The translations under genes and the position numbers were made by a program. DNA of 64,000 nucleotides, from positions 62,001 to 126,000 of the forward strand of contig NZ_RCCS01000010.1 of assembly GCF_003664185.1 (NCBI RefSeq), in the 5' to 3' direction. This DNA comes from Tenacibaculum discolor. GTDB lineage: Bacteria > Bacteroidota > Bacteroidia > Flavobacteriales > Flavobacteriaceae. Below, in pieces: positions 53,398-63,346 of this stretch (positions are counted from its first letter, which is position 1; every line of letters starts with the position of its first letter). The notes under the pieces were generated by a model that was given only the letters and a program-made list of their open reading frames with translations, had not been told where the DNA came from and did not search any database.

Positions 53398-53655
53398 ATG
53401 AAATTACCAGTAATTAAACACTTAACTTCATTTATTGAAGAAAACGATCAAGATTACGTACTAGAAACTATTGAAACTCTTGAAGCTTTAACGGAAGTTC
53501 CATCGTTAAAAGACGAAGAATTAGACGTAATAGGAGAGTTAATCTCTAATATGTACGGAGCAATTGAAGTTGATAAAATGATAAAAGACGGAACACCTAA
53601 AAAAGAAGCGTTAAATAACTTTATGAAACGCGTTTTAGGTTCAATTGACCAATAG
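53398..53655 (+). CDS. DUF6952 family small protein
   Basis: This 85-residue acidic helical protein begins MKLPVIKHLTSFIEENDQDY and contains ELISNMYGAIEVDKMIKDGTP. It matches what I know of DUF6952 in flavobacteria, which I have met behind peroxiredoxin/thioredoxin pairs. No function is known. The two-base gap to the thioredoxin gene suggests a joint role. Confidence 0.7.
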   Translation: MKLPVIKHLTSFIEENDQDYVLETIETLEALTEVPSLKDEELDVIGELISNMYGAIEVDKMIKDGTPKKEALNNFMKRVLGSIDQ

Positions 53656-53677
53656 TTTTTAGAAAGACATTTTATAG

Positions 53678-53708
53678 AATCCCAGTTAACTGTTAACTGG
53701 GATTTTTT
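53678..53708. terminator. Bidirectional terminator
   Basis: Arms AATCCCAGTTAAC / GTTAACTGGGATT around one base, with a T6 tail on the plus side, between convergent genes. Confidence 0.85.
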
Positions 53709-53712
53709 ATTT

Positions 53713-54135
53713 TTATGAGTGATTAAATATAGTTGGAAAATTTGAAGCTAAAATACTTTTTAGTTTTTCTGAAGTTAAGGGTTTTGATTGAAACTCATTT
53801 ATTTGATTAATAGATTTAGCTTTTTCTCTATCGTTAGGATCTAAAGATGTAGTAAGCATAATAACAATCTTTTTAGCTTGTCGATTTTTATCAAACTTTT
53901 TATACTCTTCTAAGAAATCCCATCCATTCATTTTAGGCATATTAATATCTAAAAAAATAAGCTCAGGATGAGGAGATTTGTCATCAACTTTAGATTTTAA
54001 ATAAACAAGAGCATCTTCAGCACTTTGTTTACATACAACATGTTCAGTACAGTTTTCTTTTTCTATAATTAACTTATGAAGAAAATTAGTTGCAGGATCG
54101 TCATCGATTAATAAAATAGTGTGTAGTTTTTTCAT
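53713..54135 (-). CDS. Single-domain response regulator
   Basis: This 140-residue CheY-like receiver has the acidic pocket DDD (11-13), phospho-Asp63 in IFLDINMPKMNG, Thr in VIMLTTSLD and the Lys in FQSKPLT. It is of the Rcp1 type that pairs with phytochrome-like kinases. It lies two bases after the PAS kinase gene. Confidence 0.93.
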   Translation of the reverse strand: MKKLHTILLIDDDPATNFLHKLIIEKENCTEHVVCKQSAEDALVYLKSKVDDKSPHPELIFLDINMPKMNGWDFLEEYKKFDKNRQAKKIVIMLTTSLDPNDREKAKSINQINEFQSKPLTSEKLKSILASNFPTIFNHS

Positions 54136-54137
54136 AA

Positions 54138-56084
54138 TTATTGGTTTGGTATTGTAAAGAAAAAGGTACTACCTTTTCCTGGTTTTGACTTAACTCCGAT
54201 TTCTCCTCCATGCATTCCTACTATCTTGTGACAATGTGCAAGACCAATTCCGGTACCTTCATATTCATTTTCTGAATGTAGGCGTTGAAAGATTGAAAAA
54301 ATCTTTTTTTGAAATTGCTCAGGTATTCCAATACCATTGTCTTTTACATAGAATTTCCATGCATGATTTTTCTTTTTTGCTTTAATTGAAACTTGAGGAG
54401 GAACATCTTTTTTAGAAAATTTTATGGCATTACTAATAAGGTTCTGAAATAATAACCTAAGCTCTGTAGGATAGGCGTCAATAATAGGTAAATCAATATA
54501 TTCTACAGTTGCTTTATTTTGTTTAATGCTACTGTTTAAGTCTTCTATAATATCACTTACTAGAAGATTACAGTTTACTTTTGATATTTCTCTTTGACGA
54601 CCTAATCTAGAGTAATCTAATAGGTTTTTAATTAAACTACTCATTCTACTAGTAGCTTTCTTTATAAAAAGAAAAAGTTGTTTAGCATTGTCGTCTAATT
54701 GATCGTTATATTCTTCATAAAGTATGTCAGAGAAAGCAGCAATAGTTCTTAAAGGTTCCTGTAAATCGTGAGAAGTAATATAACTAAACTGTTCTAGTTC
54801 TTGATTTTTTTGTTCTAAGGTTTTTACATATTTAGATGCAAGTAATTCTTCAGCTTCTTTACGCTTTGTAATATCTAATTGAATAGCCATGTATTCTCTA
54901 ATATAGTCGGTTCTTTTCTTTAGAGGAACAATTGCAGTTTCTGTCCAATATAAAGAGCCGTCTTTAGCTCTATTTTTTACTTCACCAAACCATGGTTTTC
55001 CTGAAGATACAGTTAGCCAAGCTTCTGTGAAAAATGAATCAGGATGGTAATCTGAACGAACAATTTCGTTTGTGTGTCCTAGAATTTCTTCTCTAGAATA
55101 TTTTGAAATTTCACAAAACTTATCGTTTACATATTTAATAAATGTATTTTCATCAGTAATGGCAACAATAGCTATTTTATCTAAAGCTTCTTTAAACTGT
55201 AGTAGCTCTGAATTTTTATTAATTAGGTTTTTTTCTAATACTCTTCTCAGAAAATCAGATTTATTTAACCCTATAGAGATAATGTATGTGTATAAAAAAC
55301 CAGAGAGAATCAGTACTAGGGTATATACAATAATACCGGATTGAGCTCCAATAATATTTTCATTTATTAAGGTTAACATGAAAAAGCTCAAGAAAAAAGG
55401 AATTAGGATAATAAAAGGTAATAGTCTTTGAAGAGACCTGCTACCATCACTATTACCTAAAATTGTTTCTTTAAAGCCTATGTTATATGATTTAAACACC
55501 AATAAAAAAGAAATAAAAATAAAAGATACTGCCGTTTGAATAGACATGGTTTTAAAGAAACCAATTTTTGATTCCATTGGAATTCCTAAAATAAAATAAA
55601 GGATACTAATTAATGAAATAACTGAAGTTACAAGGGCAACATGTTGGGTGGTGGCTATATAAGCTCTGTTGGTTGATTTTAGACCTGTAAGCCCAATAGA
55701 AAAGAAAATAAAACATACGGCTGTAGCTTCTGACATTCTACCAGGATTAACTGCTGAAAAGGTGTCCTTTACAAATAGATTGTCTATATGTAAGTTAACT
55801 CTAAAAATATATTCTACAAGAGTTAGTGTACTGATAAGTAGTATGGTATATGTTAGAATAAAGAAAGGTTTCCTGTATTCTCTTTGTTTTATTCTACAAA
55901 TAATTAAACTTATTATAGATAATAAAAATAATAAGGCAGTATTGAATTTAGTTGTAGCCCCATCTTTGTTAGTTGTAAATATGAGTTGTTTATGAAAAGC
56001 CCATTCAAACATAGTTAAAAGGCTAAAGAGCAAAACTAAATATGTGAACAAGTAACTTATGTATTTAAGTTTTTGTGATTTCAT
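54138..56084 (-). CDS. Membrane PAS-domain sensor histidine kinase
   Basis: This 648-residue kinase has about eight N-terminal membrane helices (12-275), a PAS/PAC domain (about 295-415, with YVNDKFCEISKYSREEILG and the WTETAIVPLKKR strand), HisKA with FSYITSHDLQEPLRTIAAFSDIL, and HATPase with NLISNAIKFSK, VKDNGIGIPEQFQKKIFSIFQRLH and GTGIGLAHCHKIV. It lies between an Hpt gene and a receiver gene in one operon, a phosphorelay set. Confidence 0.93.
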   Translation of the reverse strand: MKSQKLKYISYLFTYLVLLFSLLTMFEWAFHKQLIFTTNKDGATTKFNTALLFLLSIISLIICRIKQREYRKPFFILTYTILLISTLTLVEYIFRVNLHIDNLFVKDTFSAVNPGRMSEATAVCFIFFSIGLTGLKSTNRAYIATTQHVALVTSVISLISILYFILGIPMESKIGFFKTMSIQTAVSFIFISFLLVFKSYNIGFKETILGNSDGSRSLQRLLPFIILIPFFLSFFMLTLINENIIGAQSGIIVYTLVLILSGFLYTYIISIGLNKSDFLRRVLEKNLINKNSELLQFKEALDKIAIVAITDENTFIKYVNDKFCEISKYSREEILGHTNEIVRSDYHPDSFFTEAWLTVSSGKPWFGEVKNRAKDGSLYWTETAIVPLKKRTDYIREYMAIQLDITKRKEAEELLASKYVKTLEQKNQELEQFSYITSHDLQEPLRTIAAFSDILYEEYNDQLDDNAKQLFLFIKKATSRMSSLIKNLLDYSRLGRQREISKVNCNLLVSDIIEDLNSSIKQNKATVEYIDLPIIDAYPTELRLLFQNLISNAIKFSKKDVPPQVSIKAKKKNHAWKFYVKDNGIGIPEQFQKKIFSIFQRLHSENEYEGTGIGLAHCHKIVGMHGGEIGVKSKPGKGSTFFFTIPNQ

Positions 56085-56112
56085 GTAGTGAGGGACTCTG
56101 TAAGTAGGTTAA

Positions 56113-56490
56113 TTATTGTTTTTTTGAAAAGCAAGAGAGCATTCTCTCGTATTCAATAATGCTTTCGTGATAATTATCTATAACTAAATTTATAAGCAAT
56201 TTTATTCTTTTAATATCTTTTGATTGGGAACTCAGTTCTTCAATTTCAATAAGTAAATCTTTAGATTTTAGCCCCATAATGGTAAAGGAAGACTTTAAAA
56301 AATGAGCTACTTCTTTAATTAAAGTAAAATCTTCTTCATCACTAGCTTTTTTTAGAGTAGCAATTTTCTTTTTACTTTCTGTTAAGAAGACAGAAATCAT
56401 CTCAACATATAAATCAATATCATCAGAAAGATTCCTGTTTAGAAAATCTAAATCAACAATTTCACTATGAAAACAATTGTTTTTTAACAT
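56113..56490 (-). CDS. Hpt phosphotransfer protein
   Basis: This 125-residue helical protein has the Hpt motif AHFLKSSFTIMGL with phospho-accepting His63. It can pass phosphate between receiver domains. It heads the operon Hpt / kinase / receiver and is divergent from another receiver gene that leads the glycosyltransferase operon, a natural bridge between both sets (inference). Confidence 0.88.
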   Translation of the reverse strand: MLKNNCFHSEIVDLDFLNRNLSDDIDLYVEMISVFLTESKKKIATLKKASDEEDFTLIKEVAHFLKSSFTIMGLKSKDLLIEIEELSSQSKDIKRIKLLINLVIDNYHESIIEYERMLSCFSKKQ

Positions 56491-56623
56491 GGGGGGACAG
56501 TTTTTTAAACACGGTTTTAATACAGATAATTAAGTAGTTAAACTAGTATATTTTTGTTATATTTGAGTATTAAGTGTGATTTTTCTATAAAATTAGTAAA
56601 AAAAGTATGTAAATAATAATTTA

Positions 56624-56992
56624 ATGGGTAAGGAAAAGAAAATTGTTATAGCTGAGGATAACTCAGTGTTTTTATTATTAATTAAATTGAAATTAGAAAA
56701 GGAAGGTTATGAGTTGTTTGTTGCTGAAGATGGAAAAAAGGCAATTGAACTCATAGAAGCTCATCAACCTGATTTGATTTTAACAGATATAATGATGGAT
56801 TACCTTTCTGGTTTGGAAGTTATAAGTCATGTTAGAAATGTATTAAAAATGGATGTCCCTATTCTTGTTTTTTCGGCTTCAGGTCAAGAAGAAATGGTAA
56901 CACAAGCGTTTAATTTAGGTGCTAATGATTTTATGGTAAAACCATTAATGCCTAATGAGTTGGTGATAAGGGTAAAACGAATGCTTATGTAA
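56624..56992 (+). CDS. Single-domain response regulator
   Basis: This 122-residue receiver has Glu-Asp at 11-12, phospho-Asp55 in LILTDIMMDYLSG, Ser in LVFSASGQEE and Lys in FMVKPLMPNEL. No output domain is present. It is the first gene of the operon with the HEAT protein, glycosyltransferase, LtaS-like and YaiO-like genes, and may act through the HEAT protein by protein contact. Confidence 0.93.
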   Translation: MGKEKKIVIAEDNSVFLLLIKLKLEKEGYELFVAEDGKKAIELIEAHQPDLILTDIMMDYLSGLEVISHVRNVLKMDVPILVFSASGQEEMVTQAFNLGANDFMVKPLMPNELVIRVKRMLM

Positions 56993-57014
56993 AATAAATT
57001 TATCCCTCAACTTT

Positions 57015-58121
57015 ATGGTCCCCCCTCAATTTATCGATTCTTTTTTAAAAGATCTTCCGTCTATTGCCAAAATAATCTGGATACTTGCTACAGTCTTCTT
57101 TTTTGTTTTACTAAGTCTTGTCCTTTTTTTAAAAGTGGTGAGGTTTCGTTTAAGAAAAAAAGAAGAATTTATTAAAAACCAGAGTGAGCAATATGAAATT
57201 TACATTGTAGACTACCTCTATGCATGCGAAGACTGTATAGAATTAAATACTACTCAAGAGAAACTCATCTCACAAATAAAACTTAGTTTAACAACTAGTA
57301 TAAACAGAAAAACATTTGTTAATACACTTTTAAAATTAAAAGGAGAGGTTTCTGGTAATATGATTGATGTTATTAATCAATTGTATAAGAAACTAGAATT
57401 AGACACACGAGCCTTATCTAAATTAAAAAGTAGTAAATGGCATATAATTGCAATAGGAATTAGAGATTTAAGAAGGTTTAAAGTATTAGAAGTTCAAAGT
57501 GAAGTAGAAAAGTATATCAATCATTCTAAAATGGAAGTTCGTAGACAAGCCTACTTATACTTTATAAACTTGTTTGGTTTTAAAGGACTTGACTTTTTAG
57601 ATAACTTAAAGTCATCAATTTCCGTTTGGGATCGAATAGGAATTCTAGGTGCTTTGCAAGGAGTAAAATCCCAAGAAACCCTTGATACTAGAAAATGGTT
57701 AAGTTCTAAAAATGATTATGTTGTGTTGTTAGTCCTTGAATTAGTAAGAGTTTATAATTTAAGAGGAACAAAAGAAGAGTTATTACAACTAATACAGCAT
57801 AAAAATAGTGAGATTCGTCTTAAAGCAATTAATGTTTTAAACTACCTGTATATAACAGAAGCAAAAGAATTGCTAATTAATGCTTATGAAACTTTAACGG
57901 TAAAAGAACAAATAGCAGTATTTAAGTTGTTGGAAAATATGGGAGCAAAAGAAGAGGAATCTTTTGTTTTAAAACATGTTGCTAGTAAGGTTTTTGAAAT
58001 AAAAGTTTTAGCCTTAAAAATTTTAAAACAAATAGACTCTCCTAAATTCATAGGTATTAAAAAAGAAATAAGTAGGCTAGGAAATTTTAAGGTTATTGAT
58101 TTTTTAGAAAATACCCAGTAA
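57015..58121 (+). CDS. Membrane-anchored HEAT-repeat protein
   Basis: This 368-residue protein has one N-terminal membrane helix (about 16-40) and then helical pairs, of which about 150-360 read as HEAT repeats (for example SEVEKYINHSKMEVRRQAYLYF and LIQHKNSEIRLKAINVLNYL). It is a likely cytosolic scaffold at the membrane. Placed between a receiver and a glycosyltransferase gene, it may couple signalling to polymer synthesis. Confidence 0.82.
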   Translation: MVPPQFIDSFLKDLPSIAKIIWILATVFFFVLLSLVLFLKVVRFRLRKKEEFIKNQSEQYEIYIVDYLYACEDCIELNTTQEKLISQIKLSLTTSINRKTFVNTLLKLKGEVSGNMIDVINQLYKKLELDTRALSKLKSSKWHIIAIGIRDLRRFKVLEVQSEVEKYINHSKMEVRRQAYLYFINLFGFKGLDFLDNLKSSISVWDRIGILGALQGVKSQETLDTRKWLSSKNDYVVLLVLELVRVYNLRGTKEELLQLIQHKNSEIRLKAINVLNYLYITEAKELLINAYETLTVKEQIAVFKLLENMGAKEEESFVLKHVASKVFEIKVLALKILKQIDSPKFIGIKKEISRLGNFKVIDFLENTQ

Positions 58122-58136
58122 TTAAAAAAGAAAACT

Positions 58137-59570
58137 ATGGATACTTCAAGTGTTGCATATTACATGTTGTTAATCATTCACTTTTTATTTTTAGGATACT
58201 CATTTTTGGTTTTAATATCCTATGGAATACTGGCTGTTTATTCTAGAAAAGAAACAATTTCATATCTGCGAAAAAATAGCTTTGTTAATTATAAAGATAT
58301 CTTATCATCAAGGTTAGCACCAGGCATTTCAATAATAGCTCCAGCCTATAATGAAAGTTTAAACATCGTAGAAAATGTAAGGTCATTACTTTCTACACAC
58401 TATGCAGATTATGATGTAATCATAGTTAATGATGGAAGTACAGACGATAGTTTAGAAAAGTTAATTAAAGCTTACAATTTAGAGAAAGTAGAATACTTAA
58501 TTAATGAGCGTATTAAAACAAAACCAATAAGAGCAGGAGTTTTTAAATCAAAAAATCCAGCCTTTGAAAGGCTTATTGTAGTTGATAAAGAAAACGGAGG
58601 AAAAGCAGACGCACTTAATGTAGGGTTAAACATTAGTAAGAATGATTATGTGGCTTGTATTGATGTAGATTGTTTGCTGATGGAAGACTCACTACAAAAA
58701 ATGATTAAACCCTTTTTAGAATATACAGATAGAAAAGTAATTGCATCTGGAGGAGTTATAAGAATAGCTAACTCGTGTATTATAAAAAACGGGAAATTAA
58801 TAGATATAAACTACCCAAAAGCAACCTTAGTTAGATTACAAATACTAGAATACTTACGATCTTTTTTATTAGGTAGAATGGCATGGAGTAAATTAAATGG
58901 ATTGTTGGTAATTTCAGGAGCGTTTGGAATGTTCGATAAAAACATAGCCATTAAAGTAGGCGGATATAGTACAGAAACAGTTGGAGAAGATATGGAAATT
59001 GTTGTTCGAATGCGTAGGTATATGGAAGAGCAAAACAAAAAATATAAAGTAGCATATATTCCAGACCCTTTATGTTGGACGGAAGCTCCAGAAAGTTATA
59101 GAACATTTATATCACAACGAAATAGATGGACAAGAGGAACAATTGAAACATTAAAAACACACAGAGTAATAGGATTCAACCCTAAATATAGAGTTTTAGG
59201 AATGTTAAGTTTTCCTTATTGGTTTCTTTTTGAGCGACTAGCGCCCATAATTGAAGTATTAGGAATTATATACTTTACAGTATTACTTTTTATAGGAAGT
59301 GTTCATTGGAATTATGTACTTGGATTTTTCTTAGCAGCTTATTTTTCTTCAGTAATTTACACCTTATTAGCAATTTTTTCAGAAGAATTTAGCTTTCATC
59401 AATATAAAAAAAAGGGAGTAGGCTTTCAGTTAATAAAGTCAGCATTTATAGAACCATTTCTATTACATCCGGTAGTCTTGTATGCAGCGTTAAAAGGAAA
59501 TAAAGACTACTATTTTAATAAAAAGCTTAAGTGGGGAAAAATGACTAGAAAAGGATTGAGTAACAAGTAA
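58137..59570 (+). CDS. Processive family 2 glycosyltransferase
   Basis: This 477-residue membrane enzyme has an N-terminal helix pair (about 8-33), then a GT2 domain with APAYNESLNI, Asp99 in VNDGS, Asp176/Asp178 in IDVDC, Asp285 in VGEDMEIV and the QRNRW motif (327-331), and C-terminal helices (about 355-460). This layout is that of BcsA/PgaC/HasA-like polymerases that extend and export beta-linked polysaccharide across the inner membrane. The sugar is unknown. Confidence 0.92.
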   Translation: MDTSSVAYYMLLIIHFLFLGYSFLVLISYGILAVYSRKETISYLRKNSFVNYKDILSSRLAPGISIIAPAYNESLNIVENVRSLLSTHYADYDVIIVNDGSTDDSLEKLIKAYNLEKVEYLINERIKTKPIRAGVFKSKNPAFERLIVVDKENGGKADALNVGLNISKNDYVACIDVDCLLMEDSLQKMIKPFLEYTDRKVIASGGVIRIANSCIIKNGKLIDINYPKATLVRLQILEYLRSFLLGRMAWSKLNGLLVISGAFGMFDKNIAIKVGGYSTETVGEDMEIVVRMRRYMEEQNKKYKVAYIPDPLCWTEAPESYRTFISQRNRWTRGTIETLKTHRVIGFNPKYRVLGMLSFPYWFLFERLAPIIEVLGIIYFTVLLFIGSVHWNYVLGFFLAAYFSSVIYTLLAIFSEEFSFHQYKKKGVGFQLIKSAFIEPFLLHPVVLYAALKGNKDYYFNKKLKWGKMTRKGLSNK

Positions 59571-59576
59571 TGAATT

Positions 59577-61988
59577 ATGAAAAAAAGCCTATCAATATAT
59601 TTAAAAGTACTTGCAGCATTATTAGTAATGTTTTGGTTGCTGGGTGTAGTAGAGGTTTTTGCTAGTTTTAAAGAAACACATACAATATTTTACGTTACAA
59701 AACTTGTTATGTATAAGCTATTACATGCTTTTATAACAGTTGTAATAATAGGAGTGTTATTTTTGCCGATATATTATTTAGTAGGGCTAGGAAATAAAAA
59801 AATAGCGGAAATAACAGCCATAGCCCTAGGAGTACTTCTTGTTATAGGAGAGTTTTCTTTGGTAAAATATAGTACAACTACTCTGTTAAATTTAGGAGCA
59901 GATCTTTTAGGGTATTCGTATGACGATATTTATAAAACTATTGAATCTTCAGAATCGTTTTCTGTTGTCAACTATCTACTTTTCCTAGTAATTCCGTTAT
60001 TATTTTTAGTAGTTGTATACCTATTCAAAAAGAAAATACCAGAAAAGCTTTTTCTAAAAACAGCTCTAGGATTGCTAATAGTTGCAGCACTATTAAGGCT
60101 CTTTAGTTTAGAATTTAATGAGGCTAAATATCAAAATAAAATAAGTTTTTTAGCAACAGATATTTTAAAATTTAAATTAGACGAAGCACAAACATACAGC
60201 TATCAACCAGGAGAAATAAAAGAGTATCCCTTTTTAAAACCATCAGAAGAAACAAAAGATGTGTTAGGAGCTTTTTTTAATAAAAAGTTGCAAAAACCTA
60301 ATATAGTTATAATTATAATGGAAGGATTAGGGAGTGAGTTTGTAGATGGCAATTCATATAGCGGATTTACTCCATATTTAGATAACCTAATAACACAATC
60401 GTTATATTGGGAGAATTTTGTTAGTAACACCGGTCGAACCTTTGGGGTACTACCTTCACTGCTTGGATCGTTACCTTTTGGAGATACAGGTTTTTTAGAA
60501 ATACCCAAAACACCATCACACCTATCGCTATTTAATATATTAAAAGCAAACGGATATACAACATCGTATTATACAGGAACCCAATCTAGCTTTGATAAAA
60601 TCATTAACTTTTTAGAATATAATAACGTTGATTTTATAGTCGATGAAAATAAATATGGACCATCATATGTAAAAACAGGTGGAGTAGATGGTTTTTCTTG
60701 GGGCTACTCAGATGCAGAAATGTTTAAAAAAGTACTAAGCACTATAAAAAATAAAAAGCAACCTAGATTAGATGTAATAGCAACACTTAGTAATCACGAA
60801 CCTTTTGTGTTTCCAGAGAAAGAGACCTATAAAAAGAAAGTAGACAGTATATTAAGTACTTCGCGGGCTTTTAGAGTTTCTAAAAAAGAAATAGAAAATA
60901 AAAAAGATATTTATGCAACACTACTTTACAGTGACAACTCTCTAAAAAACTTTATGGAGAGTTATAAAGAAAGAGCAGATTTTGATAATACAATTTTTGT
61001 GATTACGGGTGATCACAGATTAATTCCGATAGAACAAAAAGATAAACTGTGTAGATTTCATGTACCGTTGCTAATATATAGTTCCATGTTAAAAAAAGCG
61101 GAACGCTTTAAATCTGTTTCTTCTCATTTAGATGTAGTTCCGAGTCTCTATTCCTTTTTAACGAATAACTATATGCTAGAACCATTAAAAGAAACTGCGT
61201 GGGTAGGAATAGGTTTAGATACTACAAAAAGGTTTAGAAATATTCATCAAATAGGCTTAATGCGTTACAAAGGAGGTTTGAAAGATTTTATTGATGGAGA
61301 ATATTTACTTTCTGATGGAGATTTGTATAAAATAGATGAAGCTTTCGATACCCATAAAATTAATGATGGAAAAATACTTACCGAGGTAAAAAAGTCTTTT
61401 GAAGAGTTTAAAGCAATCAATAAATATGTAACTCAGCAAGATAAAATTTATCCAGATGTTATTTATGAAAAGAAGCAAACCAAAATTCAATTTACACAAG
61501 AAGAACAAAAAAGTATAAGAGAAATAACCGAAGGAAAAACGTTTGATGAGGTGTTTTTAATAGCAAGATCAAAGGCTTTTGATGGAGATAGGGCGGGAGC
61601 GAGACTATTATGCGATTTCATCTTAAATAATATGCCAAATCATGCAGATGCAAGAATTTTAAAGGCTAGAACTTTGTCTTGGGATGGAGAATATAAAGAA
61701 GCAGAAAAACTCTTGTTGAATGCCGTTGAAAGGCATCCGTTTTATGATGATACGTATGTTGCTTTGTTAGATTTATACTGGTGGTCTGGTCAAGAAAGTA
61801 AAAGTATAGCTGTAGCTAAAGAAGCTTATGTAAATGAAGTCAAAAATCCAGACATAAGTTTTAAGCTAGCAAAAGCACACCAACGATTGAAACAAAAAAA
61901 TCAGGCATTAAAAATTATGGATAGTCTCTTAACAATATATCCAGACAATAAAGAGTATGTAGAATTAGAAAAAGCATTAAAAGAATGA
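59577..61988 (+). CDS. LtaS-like sulfatase-fold transferase with C-terminal TPRs
   Basis: This 803-residue protein has five membrane helices (about 8-180) and an alkaline-phosphatase-fold domain (about 240-560): metal-site Glu249 in IIIMEGLGSEF, nucleophile Thr288 in SNTGRTFGVLPSL, LSNHEPF and ITGDHR with Asp-His. That is the pattern of lipoteichoic-acid synthase and phosphoglycerol/phosphoethanolamine transferases. A TPR region (about 665-800) is unusual for LtaS. It probably adds phospho-substituents to the polymer outside the cell membrane (inference). Confidence 0.88.
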   Translation: MKKSLSIYLKVLAALLVMFWLLGVVEVFASFKETHTIFYVTKLVMYKLLHAFITVVIIGVLFLPIYYLVGLGNKKIAEITAIALGVLLVIGEFSLVKYSTTTLLNLGADLLGYSYDDIYKTIESSESFSVVNYLLFLVIPLLFLVVVYLFKKKIPEKLFLKTALGLLIVAALLRLFSLEFNEAKYQNKISFLATDILKFKLDEAQTYSYQPGEIKEYPFLKPSEETKDVLGAFFNKKLQKPNIVIIIMEGLGSEFVDGNSYSGFTPYLDNLITQSLYWENFVSNTGRTFGVLPSLLGSLPFGDTGFLEIPKTPSHLSLFNILKANGYTTSYYTGTQSSFDKIINFLEYNNVDFIVDENKYGPSYVKTGGVDGFSWGYSDAEMFKKVLSTIKNKKQPRLDVIATLSNHEPFVFPEKETYKKKVDSILSTSRAFRVSKKEIENKKDIYATLLYSDNSLKNFMESYKERADFDNTIFVITGDHRLIPIEQKDKLCRFHVPLLIYSSMLKKAERFKSVSSHLDVVPSLYSFLTNNYMLEPLKETAWVGIGLDTTKRFRNIHQIGLMRYKGGLKDFIDGEYLLSDGDLYKIDEAFDTHKINDGKILTEVKKSFEEFKAINKYVTQQDKIYPDVIYEKKQTKIQFTQEEQKSIREITEGKTFDEVFLIARSKAFDGDRAGARLLCDFILNNMPNHADARILKARTLSWDGEYKEAEKLLLNAVERHPFYDDTYVALLDLYWWSGQESKSIAVAKEAYVNEVKNPDISFKLAKAHQRLKQKNQALKIMDSLLTIYPDNKEYVELEKALKE

Positions 61989-63253
61989 TCCTAAAAAGTA
62001 TAAAGTATCACCTTTGTATACTGTTAACTTTGTTTGTATGCTCTGTTTTTTCACAACAGAAAGTATTTCAAGGTGACCCTGATGTAGCTTTTGAAAAAGC
62101 GAGAAAAATAGCTTTTAATAAACAACGAAAGGAAGCTCAAGATACCTTACGATTTATTTTAACAAAATATCCAAATTATTTAGATGTGCGTTCCTTTTTG
62201 GCAAGTACTTATTCTTGGGATGGAAACTATAAAGAAGCTAGAAAAGAGTTTGAATATGTGTTGAAAAAAGATCCAAAAAGGAAAAATGATTGGATAGCAA
62301 CAATTAAAAACGAGTTGTACGCTTTACTGCCATATAAAGCAAATGACTTGGTGAAAAAAGCATTATCATATTTTCCAGACGATACAGATTTATTATACCT
62401 AAAAGCAAAGTCAGAAGAAAAACTGCAAAACCCAGAAGAAGCTTTAATAACTCTAGATAAAATAATTAGTATTGATGCTAACAATTCTAATGCAATTTCT
62501 TACAAAGAAAGCTTAATCAATACATTGCGTTTTAATAGCGTTGGATTGAGTTATTCAACAGTTTTATATAATAAAAATGAAAGAGATGCATCTCACTACA
62601 GCACACTTAATTATACAAGACAAACAAAATATGGTAGTATTATAGCTAAAATAAACTACTCAAGACGTTTTGATACAGATAATTTACAATATGAAGTAGA
62701 CTTATACCCAAGAATAACAGATGGTTTATATGCGTACGTGAGTGCAGGTTTTTCAAATTCTAGTTTATTTCCTAAAGTGCGTTATGGAGTAGAATTATAT
62801 AAGTCGTTACCACTTGGCTTAGAAGTTTCTTTAGGTTTTAGAGGATTAAAATTTTCTGAAACAACAACTATTTATACAGGATCTGTAGGTTGGTATACAG
62901 GAAATAGTTACTGGTCATTAAGACCTTATTTTACACCTAATGATAATGGTACAAGTAAATCCGTTACACTAACCTATCGTAGATATTATAGTGACGCTGA
63001 TAACTATTTTGGCGTTGCAGTAGGGGCAGGATTCTCTCCAGAAATTGACAGATTTCCTGTAAATACAGAGCAAACGGTTGTTTTTGATTTAAAAACACAA
63101 AAAATTAGTGGTGAATATGCATTTACATCTAAAAGTAAAAAGCATGCTTGGAAAGCATCAGTAAATATTTTACGAGAAGAAAAAAGTTTTGATCGCGGCG
63201 AATATTTTTTACTATACACCTTAGGAATATCTTATGATTTAAGATTTAGATAG
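61985..63253 (+). CDS. YaiO-family outer-membrane protein with TPRs
   Basis: This 422-residue protein has a signal peptide (about 1-24), TPR units (about 30-175, including LASTYSWDGNYKEARKEFEYVL) and a C-terminal beta-barrel (about 180-422) of alternating aromatic strands ending in LGISYDLRFR. It overlaps the LtaS-like gene by four bases (ATGA). TPR plus barrel is the plan of polysaccharide exporters such as PgaA, so I propose it exports or anchors the product of the upstream glycosyltransferase. Confidence 0.87.
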   Translation: MILKSIKYHLCILLTLFVCSVFSQQKVFQGDPDVAFEKARKIAFNKQRKEAQDTLRFILTKYPNYLDVRSFLASTYSWDGNYKEARKEFEYVLKKDPKRKNDWIATIKNELYALLPYKANDLVKKALSYFPDDTDLLYLKAKSEEKLQNPEEALITLDKIISIDANNSNAISYKESLINTLRFNSVGLSYSTVLYNKNERDASHYSTLNYTRQTKYGSIIAKINYSRRFDTDNLQYEVDLYPRITDGLYAYVSAGFSNSSLFPKVRYGVELYKSLPLGLEVSLGFRGLKFSETTTIYTGSVGWYTGNSYWSLRPYFTPNDNGTSKSVTLTYRRYYSDADNYFGVAVGAGFSPEIDRFPVNTEQTVVFDLKTQKISGEYAFTSKSKKHAWKASVNILREEKSFDRGEYFLLYTLGISYDLRFR

Positions 63254-63294
63254 AGTTTTGGTTAAAACTCTTATTGGATATAACTTTTGTGTTA

Positions 63295-63334
63295 AAAATA
63301 AACGCCTTGAATTATAATTCAAGGCGTTTATTTT
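63295..63334. terminator. Bidirectional terminator
   Basis: Near-perfect palindrome with arms AAACGCCTTGAATT / AATTCAAGGCGTTT and flanking A/T tracts between convergent genes. Confidence 0.85.
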
Positions 63335-63346
63335 ATGAGAATTTTA

